Below, piece by piece: positions 57,818-64,000 of a stretch of DNA of 64,000 nucleotides (position 1 is the stretch's first letter; the number at the start of each line of letters is the position of its first letter). The DNA comes from JAICLK01 sp035478715 (GTDB taxonomy: Bacteria > Patescibacteriota > Saccharimonadia > Saccharimonadales > UBA4665). Under the pieces are notes generated by a model, which saw only the letters and a list, made by a program, of their open reading frames with translations, made no database searches and was not told the origin of the DNA. Location: assembly GCA_035478715.1 (NCBI GenBank), contig DATIJK010000041.1, positions 3,846 to 67,845 of the forward strand, given 5' to 3'. A program made the translations under genes and the position numbers.

Positions 57818-58567
57818 ATGCAGGTCGTTGTTGACAATCTTCTTACTGAATACTCTCGCGTCGGCAAGGGTAAAACGGTATTGGTTCTGCATGGCTGGGC
57901 TGATAGTTCCAAAGGTTGGCGCGGCGTGCAGGAAAAACTGGCAGAGAAGTTTGATGTGGTAATCCCTGATTTACCAGGTTTTGGCGGGACTGAAGCACCA
58001 AAGGAAGATTGGGGGCTGGATGATTATGCAAAATTCGTCAATGCTTTTTTAAAAAAGACAAAGATTAAGACGTATGCGATTATCGCACATTCCAATGGTG
58101 GGGCTATCGCAATCCGCGGTTTGGCAAATAAAGATTTTATTACCGATAAACTTATTCTTTTGGATAGTGCTGGAATCAGGAATCAATATAAGGGCAGAAC
58201 CAAAGCCCTGAGAATCGTTACCAAAACTGGAAAGGTCATGACAAAACCGCTACCGGCTAGTGTTAAGAAACGGTTGCGGCGGAAATTATACAAATCTGTC
58301 GGGTCGGATATGCTGGTTGCCGAACATTTGCAAGAGACGTTCAAACGAGTAGTGACTGATGACGTACAGGGTGATGCGGCTAAATTGCATCTACCCACTT
58401 TGATTATGTACGGCCAAGATGACCTGGACGCGCCGATAAGCTATGGCCGTTCGTTTCACAATCTTATTGCCGGTTCAAAGTTCGATATAGTACCCGATGC
58501 CGGTCATTTCGTGCACCTTGATAAAACCGATTACGTCCTTGATGAAATCGAAGGATTCTTGAAATGA
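57818..58567 (+). CDS. Alpha/beta-fold hydrolase
   Basis: 249 residues. Complete triad pattern: oxyanion HGWADSSKGW, nucleophile Ser in YAIIAHSNGGAIAIRG (near residue 93), Asp in MYGQDDLDAPISYGRSF and His in VPDAGHFVHLDKTD. Cytoplasmic, no signal. TATAAT (57801-57806) is 11 nt before the ATG. The stop overlaps the Mur ligase start by four nt, so it is the first gene of the MurF-like unit; perhaps it acts on a wall or lipid-linked ester, but the substrate is unknown. Confidence 0.9.
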   Translation: MQVVVDNLLTEYSRVGKGKTVLVLHGWADSSKGWRGVQEKLAEKFDVVIPDLPGFGGTEAPKEDWGLDDYAKFVNAFLKKTKIKTYAIIAHSNGGAIAIRGLANKDFITDKLILLDSAGIRNQYKGRTKALRIVTKTGKVMTKPLPASVKKRLRRKLYKSVGSDMLVAEHLQETFKRVVTDDVQGDAAKLHLPTLIMYGQDDLDAPISYGRSFHNLIAGSKFDIVPDAGHFVHLDKTDYVLDEIEGFLK

Positions 58568-60003
58568 TTCGGGCGGCATTAAGTTTGTATAGTGTGCGGT
58601 ATCCGTCGACCATCGTCTATATGCTGCAGTCGTGTGAATACCGGCCAGGACCATTCCTGGCGTGGTATTGGCGCACGCAGGATTTTTCGAGCGTCGCGCA
58701 TCGACGGGATCTCGAACGGACCAAACGGGCGAGGTTGTTGCTGACGGTACTCCGTGCGGGAATGTTCGCGCAGATCGTTGCCGGCATTTTACTAATCGCA
58801 TTGTGGCATTTCAATGGCTTATCCGGCGGGTGGCAGTTCGGATTCGCTCTAATCTTATCTTATCCGATCGTTTGGGCGCATCTGATAACTATTCCGTTGT
58901 ATTTGGGTAAGTGGTTCGTCGTTGCGCCGCAGGAGCGCCGGCTTATCAGCCAGTCCAAGCATATTTTTAGCAGTCATCGCGCCATCTGCATCGCCGTTGC
59001 CGGGAGCTATGGCAAAACCAGTATGAAAGAGATATTACTCACGGTGTTGAGCGAAGGCAAAAAAGTTGCTGCGACGCCGGCAAATAAAAACGTTTCGGTT
59101 TCCCACGCTAAATTTGCCAGAAATTTGAGCGGTGATGAAGAAGTTATCATTGTGGAATTCGGTGAGGGCAAGCCCGGCGACGTCAAGCGGTTTGCGAATT
59201 ATACGCAGCCAACGCACGCCGTCATAACCGGATTGGCTCCCGCACACCTCGACAGATACAAGACCTTGCAGAATGCTGGAAAAGATATTTTCTCGCTTGC
59301 GGAATTTTTGGATCACCGTAACGTGTATGTAAACGGCGAGTCGCCCGATGCGGTTGATTTCATTGCAAAAGGCGACGATGTTTATACTGCCGAAGGCGCA
59401 CTTGGCTGGAACATCTCAAACATAAATTTGGCGATTACCGGCACAAGTTTTGTCATGACAAAAGGCAAGCACAAAATGAAACTCGCCAGCAGCCTGCTTG
59501 GCCGGCACAATGTCGGACCGTTGGCATTGGCTGCAGCGCTCGCATATGAAATCGGATTGTCTGAAAAACAAATCATAAGTGGAGTTGCAAAAGTTTTGCC
59601 GTACGAACACCGTATGCAGCCATACTCACTAGGTGGCGCCTGGGTCGTCGACGATACGTATAATGGCAATATCGAGGGTGTCCGCGCCGGCACAGAATTG
59701 CTCAAAGCACTTCCTGCGAAGCGTAAGATTTATGTGACGCCAGGCTTAGTAGACCAGGGCAAAAAATCAAAAGAAATTCACGAAACAATGGGCGAATTGA
59801 TTGCCAAAGCCAAACCGGACCAGGTAGTGCTGATGCATAATTCCGCCGCCCCGCACATCAAAGCCGGGTTAGATAAAGCCAAATACAAGGGCGAAATCAC
59901 CATCGAAAAAGATCCATTATTGTTCTACACGAACCTCGACCAGTTCGTAGCGGTAGGCGACATCGTCCTAATGCAGAACGACTGGACCGACAATTACGCA
60001 TAA
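58564..60003 (+). CDS. murF: MurF-like Mur ligase with N-terminal membrane helices
   Basis: 479 residues. Two N-terminal helices (about 59-80, 92-115) are unusual for MurF and would hold it at the membrane. The Mur ligase core follows: ATP loop AVAGSYGKTSMKEILL (near 140), NKNVSVSHAKFARNL, EFGEGKPGDVKRFANYTQPT, HLDRYKTLQNA and C-terminal domain VDDTYNGNIEGVRAGTELLK. MurF adds D-Ala-D-Ala to UDP-MurNAc-tripeptide, which fits its place before ddl and alr. The normal N-terminal substrate domain of MurF is not evident, so the acceptor could differ. Confidence 0.82.
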   Translation: MIRAALSLYSVRYPSTIVYMLQSCEYRPGPFLAWYWRTQDFSSVAHRRDLERTKRARLLLTVLRAGMFAQIVAGILLIALWHFNGLSGGWQFGFALILSYPIVWAHLITIPLYLGKWFVVAPQERRLISQSKHIFSSHRAICIAVAGSYGKTSMKEILLTVLSEGKKVAATPANKNVSVSHAKFARNLSGDEEVIIVEFGEGKPGDVKRFANYTQPTHAVITGLAPAHLDRYKTLQNAGKDIFSLAEFLDHRNVYVNGESPDAVDFIAKGDDVYTAEGALGWNISNINLAITGTSFVMTKGKHKMKLASSLLGRHNVGPLALAAALAYEIGLSEKQIISGVAKVLPYEHRMQPYSLGGAWVVDDTYNGNIEGVRAGTELLKALPAKRKIYVTPGLVDQGKKSKEIHETMGELIAKAKPDQVVLMHNSAAPHIKAGLDKAKYKGEITIEKDPLLFYTNLDQFVAVGDIVLMQNDWTDNYA

Positions 60004-60013
60004 TAAATGTATA

Positions 60014-60042
60014 TTGTAATTGTATGCATTAATTGCTATATT
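60014..60042 (+). promoter_or_regulatory. Promoter of leaderless ddl
   Basis: TTGTAA (60014-60019), 17 nt, TGC plus TATATT (60037-60042), seven nt to ATG 60050. Confidence 0.65.
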
Positions 60043-60049
60043 TAATTGC

Positions 60050-61225
60050 ATGAAAACAATAGCAGTTATTTTTGGTGGGCGGAGTGCCGAGCACGATGTA
60101 TCTATCGTCACGGCTATATCAAGCATTATCAAACCTCTGGAACTGAGCCGGCAGTTTAAGGTTGAAGCAGTATATATTGCCAAAAACGGCGCATGGTTTT
60201 GGGACGATAAGCTCAAAGACATCAAGCTGTTCACATCCGGTGAAATAGATCAGTTCGTCAGCCGAACACAACCTGCCAGCGTGCAATTCGATGGCGGCAT
60301 GACATTGTCTAAAGCTGGCGGTCTTGCAGGCAGGCGTCAAACCAAAAAAATCGACGTCGTTTTTCCGGCGATGCACGGCACTTACGGAGAAGACGGTGCA
60401 TTAATGGGCTTATTAGACATGGCTGGCGTAGCGTATGTCGGCTGCGGCATGGATGCCGGTGTGCTAGCAATGGACAAACTGCTTGCTAAACAAGTAACGG
60501 CTTCGTATGGCATTCCAAGCAGCAAATTCGTCGGCGTCTTATCACGCGAGCTCGAGCAGAACCCATCAAAAATCGTCAATCATCTAACCAAAGAATTGAA
60601 TTATCCAATATATGTCAAACCGGCACATTTGGGCTCAAGTATTGCAATTTCTCGGGTTAAAAATGATGATGAGTTGCGAAATGCTCTAGAAGTAGCTGCA
60701 AAATACGACGACACCATAATTGTGGAAGAGGCGGTTAATAACTTGATCGAATTGACGCTGCCGATTATGGGCAACCACGATCTGACTCCGGCATTCCTAG
60801 AGCAACCGCTGGTACATGCCGAAGACTTTTTCGATTTCGAAACGAAATACATGGGGCAGGGAGGCAAAAAAGGCGGCGGCAAGAAAATGGGCGGCAAACG
60901 CGGTGCTCAGGGGTATAGTAAAATTCCGGCTGATTTACCCAAAGACTTGTACCAAAAAGCCGAAGGTATTGGGTTGGCCGTATATCGCGCGCTTAATTGT
61001 TCCGGAACTGCTCGCATCGACATGTTGGTCGACAGCAAGACTAAAGAAGTATTTTTCAATGAGGTCAACCCGATGCCCGGTAGCATATATGCCCACAATT
61101 GGCGGGCTAAAGGGATCAGCAATATTGAGCTTGTCACCCGATTGGTTGAACTCGGTGAAGCTCGGTTCCGCGAACGCCAGGCACTTAGCACAGTATTCAG
61201 CAGTAACTTCCTGAAGCAATTCTAA
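60050..61225 (+). CDS. ddl: D-alanine--D-alanine ligase with Gly/Lys-rich insertion
   Basis: 391 residues, ATP-grasp. It joins two D-Ala for the wall. Marks: VIFGGRSAEHDVSIVTAISS, PAMHGTYGEDGALMGLLDMA, VKPAHLGSSIAISRV, RIDMLVDSK and FNEVNPMPGSIYAHNW. The omega loop FDFETKYMG keeps the Lys-Tyr pair of D-Ala-D-Ala ligases rather than the Phe or His of D-lactate-using enzymes. Directly after it sits an unusual run of Gly and Lys (about 268-285, GGKKGGGKKMGGKRGAQG). Predicted leaderless. It is 12 nt before alr. Confidence 0.95.
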   Translation: MKTIAVIFGGRSAEHDVSIVTAISSIIKPLELSRQFKVEAVYIAKNGAWFWDDKLKDIKLFTSGEIDQFVSRTQPASVQFDGGMTLSKAGGLAGRRQTKKIDVVFPAMHGTYGEDGALMGLLDMAGVAYVGCGMDAGVLAMDKLLAKQVTASYGIPSSKFVGVLSRELEQNPSKIVNHLTKELNYPIYVKPAHLGSSIAISRVKNDDELRNALEVAAKYDDTIIVEEAVNNLIELTLPIMGNHDLTPAFLEQPLVHAEDFFDFETKYMGQGGKKGGGKKMGGKRGAQGYSKIPADLPKDLYQKAEGIGLAVYRALNCSGTARIDMLVDSKTKEVFFNEVNPMPGSIYAHNWRAKGISNIELVTRLVELGEARFRERQALSTVFSSNFLKQF

Positions 61226-61237
61226 GCAGGTGAAATC

Positions 61238-62398
61238 ATGCTACGTAAACACGCCAAGAATGCTATTAAGCATTTCAGCGCGAACAATCGCTACAGGACG
61301 CTTAACCGTATAGAGATCAATGCTCAAACATTGACTCGCAACGTATCGTTGATACAAAGAAAGCATCCAGATTTTGAGATAATCCCCGTGCTGAAAGGCA
61401 ATGCATATGGCCATGGCCTCGAACAGGTGGCACAGATACTGAACGATGCGGAATGCCATTATTTGGCAGTAGACGGATATTTTGAAGCAGCGAAGATTCG
61501 CGATATTACAAAGCATCATATCCTAGTGATGGGATACATACTGCCAGAAAATGTGCAATTGCTTGATACTAAACGCTGCTCATTCGTTGCACAAGATGAA
61601 CATGATTTGCGAGCATTTGGATCATTGGGAAAACCGGTGAAAATACACCTCGAGCTTAACACTGGATTTAATCGTCTTGGTATCCAGCCAGAGGAATTGC
61701 AGACTTATCTTGACACGCTGAAAAAATTTCCGAACATCAAACTTGAAGGCGTCATGACACATTTGGTCGATGCTGATAACGAATCGGATGATTCGTTCGA
61801 TGTAAAGCAGCAAAAAATATTTGACGATTGCGTTAAGCAGATTCTTGCATCAGGCTTCAATCCCAAACTTATTCATATCGCCCAGACAGCCGGCAGTGCG
61901 AAAATACAGAGTAAATTTGCGAACGCTATACGGCTTGGGATCGGCCAGTACGGAATAAATCCTTATACGCCGAAAGACTCGCATTACGCTGATTTGGCCG
62001 GACTGAAACCACCGCTTGAGCTGAAAAGCACCATCATTAAAACTATTGATCTCAAGGCAGGTGAAACCGTGGGCTATAACGCTACCTTCAAAGTAGCCAG
62101 ACCAATGCGGATCGGGGTGTTGCCACTGGGATTTTACGAAGGGCTTCCACGAACACTCAGTAACAAAGGCTGTGCCACTTCTGACGGTCAAGTGCTACCT
62201 ATTGTCGGCCGGATATGCATGAATCACACGATGATCGATTTGGGCCAAACAAATCTTAAAATTGGTGATGAAGTAACGTTGATCAGTGGTGATACGTTTG
62301 CTCCAAATTCGATCATAAGCTTACAGACAAAGTTTAACTTGTTCGCATATGAAACTCTGACCGGATTGTCGGATAGTATCAGACGGATTATCGTCTGA
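61238..62398 (+). CDS. alr: Alanine racemase
   Basis: 386 residues. PLP enzyme supplying D-Ala. The PLP lysine is Lys 53 in PVLKGNAYGHGLEQVA; the second catalytic base Tyr 280 lies in GETVGYNATFKV; other marks are HLELNTGFNRLGIQPEE, IRLGIGQYGINPYTP, LPLGFYEGLPRTLSNKG and VGRICMNHTMIDLG. A basic N-terminal extension of about 20 residues precedes the barrel. CAGGTG lies about seven nt before the ATG. It is between ddl and the VanX-like gene. Confidence 0.96.
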   Translation: MLRKHAKNAIKHFSANNRYRTLNRIEINAQTLTRNVSLIQRKHPDFEIIPVLKGNAYGHGLEQVAQILNDAECHYLAVDGYFEAAKIRDITKHHILVMGYILPENVQLLDTKRCSFVAQDEHDLRAFGSLGKPVKIHLELNTGFNRLGIQPEELQTYLDTLKKFPNIKLEGVMTHLVDADNESDDSFDVKQQKIFDDCVKQILASGFNPKLIHIAQTAGSAKIQSKFANAIRLGIGQYGINPYTPKDSHYADLAGLKPPLELKSTIIKTIDLKAGETVGYNATFKVARPMRIGVLPLGFYEGLPRTLSNKGCATSDGQVLPIVGRICMNHTMIDLGQTNLKIGDEVTLISGDTFAPNSIISLQTKFNLFAYETLTGLSDSIRRIIV

Positions 62399-62425
62399 TA
62401 CTAATTAATTACCGGGTTTAAAATT

Positions 62426-63613
62426 ATGAGCGAAGTACCTAAAAATACTATTGAAAGTAAACTTGACCCTGAATTGCTCAGGCCCATCCCGCCAGTACCC
62501 TCTGTCGCGGGCTGGAAAGAAGTGCCGTTTCAGCCGTCTACTTTAGATGACGATTTAGTTCCGATGGGTTTCGCGGCGCCTGAATTCTGGTCTGTAGGAA
62601 CTGATTCTATTTATGGCGGTGAACGCGAAGCTTCTCCATATCGTTTCGGTGAAATGGGTGCCACTACGGCTGTATTTGTGCGTCGCAGCATTGCTAGGCG
62701 ATTATTGGTGGCACAGTCGCTGTTACCGCCAGAATACTGTTTGGTTGCAAAGGACTGCCACCGCAGCACCGAGGTACAGGCAAAATTATCCGCAACATAT
62801 ATAGACGCGTTGCGCGATATTCACTCAAATATGGTAGACGGTCGATTAGTTTGGGAACCGGGCTGGAATGAGGATCGTGTGATTGCCGAATCTCAGAATT
62901 TTGTTTCACTCCCATCGGATGCGCCACGGATCCGGCCGTCACCGCACAATACGGGCGCAGTTGATGTTGTGATCGTTCGATTGTCCGATTCAGCAGCAGA
63001 ATTTCGCCAGCGTGTACTTGCGGAATATGCCGCCAGTACCGCAGGATCTGAGCTTTGGAACCGTCTGCAATCAGGCGGTGCAAGGATATCGATGCCTTAT
63101 GAACAAGATGCCACATTACCTGATACCATTACGCGTTGGCTGGCAATGCAACATGAACTGGAGGCCGACTTGTTCCGCAATCCAGGCAGCCAAATACTTA
63201 ATTTTGGCACCCCTTTTGATTATGGAGAACCGGACGGCAAGGCCGATATTGACTATTTTGAGCTATTGGGGCAACAACGACCGCTCGAACAAGATGAATG
63301 CGAAGCACGCGATAATAGGCGGATGCTATATAACGTAATGAGATTGGCAAGCCTAGATCCGTTAGAGACCTACGCAGACTATGAAGCCAGAAAACTTGGC
63401 ATGCAATCACTCCGAAGCGAATGGTGGCACTTTAATGCTCCCGAAACCCAGATGGGAGCCATCGTGGCCGGATTACCGTATGCGACATTGGGTGCGATCG
63501 AGTTATCCGACGAAAACAAACGTTTTGCAGAAGCCCGGGACAATTACTGGTTGCGTAACAATCACATTGTAGCTCGTACACATCACGACAGGGCTGCAGT
63601 TATATTGCCTTAA
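62426..63613 (+). CDS. VanX-like D-alanyl-D-alanine dipeptidase (M15 family)
   Basis: 395 residues, longer than VanX (202) through extra loops. The zinc site is visible as RPSPHNTGAVDVVIVRL (S-x-H-x-x-G-x-x-D, His near 174, Asp near 180) and SEWWHFNAPETQMG (catalytic Glu near 332, third ligand His near 335). Before the site, LVAKDCHRSTEVQAKL carries the Arg position. VanX-type enzymes split free D-Ala-D-Ala; next to ddl and alr this suggests recycling or control of the dipeptide. There is no signal peptide, so it is cytoplasmic. Confidence 0.85.
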   Translation: MSEVPKNTIESKLDPELLRPIPPVPSVAGWKEVPFQPSTLDDDLVPMGFAAPEFWSVGTDSIYGGEREASPYRFGEMGATTAVFVRRSIARRLLVAQSLLPPEYCLVAKDCHRSTEVQAKLSATYIDALRDIHSNMVDGRLVWEPGWNEDRVIAESQNFVSLPSDAPRIRPSPHNTGAVDVVIVRLSDSAAEFRQRVLAEYAASTAGSELWNRLQSGGARISMPYEQDATLPDTITRWLAMQHELEADLFRNPGSQILNFGTPFDYGEPDGKADIDYFELLGQQRPLEQDECEARDNRRMLYNVMRLASLDPLETYADYEARKLGMQSLRSEWWHFNAPETQMGAIVAGLPYATLGAIELSDENKRFAEARDNYWLRNNHIVARTHHDRAAVILP

Positions 63614-63707
63614 CATCGGTGAGTATCCCCAATTGTGAATTATGCTACGTCATTTCGCGCGCGTCACAATTGTTATGTTGTATACTATTAGTCACTAGCA
63701 TTTTCTT

Positions 63708-64000
63708 ATGGAGGGTAACATCGTACGACGACTGCATTGGGCTTTGGGCCCCCAGATTATGGTGGGCCTGATTGTGGCGGTACTTTTCGTTGCAGGTATT
63801 GGCAGCATGATGCAGGCACGCGCGGCCTTGATGACTGATATCCACGAGACCGCTCAGAAACTTACCGAACAACGGATAGAAATGAAACGACAGGCCAAGC
63901 AATATGCATGGCAGAATTACCTGGCGGGCACGTATTCTTGGATATCGCCAGTGGATTGCAAAGTTGAGCATTGCATCGCACTGACATTCGACGATGGTCC
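63708..64000 (+). CDS. Polysaccharide deacetylase (NodB family), N-terminal part, runs off window
   Basis: About 97 residues are visible from ATG 63708 (TATACT at 63681-63686). A basic start, a membrane helix (about 16-36, QIMVGLIVAVLFVAGIGSMM), an Ala/Gln-rich helical spacer, then CKVEHCIALTFDDGP, the first NodB motif with its metal-binding Asp-Asp. The enzyme should be tethered outside and remove acetyl groups from wall glycan (GlcNAc or MurNAc) or another polysaccharide. The rest lies beyond the right edge. GGAGGG just inside the start could serve a slightly later start. Confidence 0.85.
   Translation, partial: MEGNIVRRLHWALGPQIMVGLIVAVLFVAGIGSMMQARAALMTDIHETAQKLTEQRIEMKRQAKQYAWQNYLAGTYSWISPVDCKVEHCIALTFDDG

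Noticed and set aside
58564..63613. Glycopeptide (vancomycin) resistance operon
   Set aside because: No VanH, VanR or VanS; the ligase keeps the Lys-Tyr of D-Ala-D-Ala enzymes.
1..64000. Recoded UGA as in Gracilibacteria/Absconditabacteria
   Set aside because: TGA acts as the stop of many genes at the expected family length, for example ligA, the YvlD-like gene and the ABC-2 ATPase.

Overview
The window looks like part of a small, streamlined bacterial chromosome of the Patescibacteria (CPR) type, most likely Candidatus Saccharibacteria (TM7) from an environmental lineage. That placement is an inference. It rests on short compact genes, a LemA-HtpX pair, SecG next to a membrane-anchored peptide-binding protein, many anchored surface proteins with Lys/Arg/Ser-rich N-termini, few biosynthetic genes, and REP-like palindromes of a style I know from CPR genomes. 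TGA ends many genes (17093-17095, 42189-42191, 56101-56103), so the code is standard rather than the recoded one of Gracilibacteria. I see no rRNA, CRISPR array, phage, transposase or integrase.

Layout. 1-3.3 kb: uvrA 3' end, two lipoproteins, DedA, bL25. 3.4-8.7 kb: three tandem ABC exporters on the minus strand. 9-14.5 kb: a tail-anchored disordered protein with trhO, a nucleotidyltransferase, uvrC and a serine-less alpha/beta-hydrolase-like protein. 14.5-19.7 kb: SPFH protein, aminopeptidase P, YvlD-like protein, secG, anchored solute-binding protein. 19.7-28.5 kb: tRNA-Leu(CAG), a GH12 glucanase divergent from a KDPG aldolase, HAD phosphatase, FAD-linked oxidase, peptidoglycan-binding protein, tRNA-Leu(GAG), a TrmH-type methylase, a protein that is 35% histidine, and tRNA-Val inside a cluster of tRNA-derived repeats. 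28.6-34.6 kb: PLP aminotransferase, an ABC-2 exporter with two permeases, deoxyribosyltransferase-like and HTH-DUF3467 proteins. 34.7-37.4 kb: DUF3152 putative metalloprotease and a D,D-carboxypeptidase. 37.5-46 kb: lemA, htpX, ligA (zinc-finger cysteines absent), RdgB-type pyrophosphatase, EEP phosphohydrolase, a candidate structured RNA, corA, tRNA-Ala(GGC). 46-54.4 kb: small unknown genes, a GH12-GH16 glucanase operon, RRM protein, DEAD-box helicase, tRNA-Ala(CGC). 54.5-64 kb: sugar-phosphate transferase, a second ABC-2 exporter, then alpha/beta hydrolase, Mur ligase, Ddl, Alr, VanX-like dipeptidase and the start of a polysaccharide deacetylase.

How it fits together. Much of the window serves the envelope: D-Ala-D-Ala synthesis, ligation and trimming, wall binding and deacetylation, anchored glucanases that could act on external beta-glucans, and five ABC export systems.

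Two window-wide patterns stand out. About twenty genes have a -10 hexamer only 5-11 nt before their start codon, which predicts leaderless mRNAs, while others carry clear Shine-Dalgarno sites. Non-coding DNA next to two tRNA genes is built from related palindromic modules. The best candidate for an undescribed element is the RNA at 44809-44930: a consensus promoter, a long rod-like hairpin and a terminator-like hairpin, placed just before corA and not matching the M-box magnesium riboswitch as I recall it.
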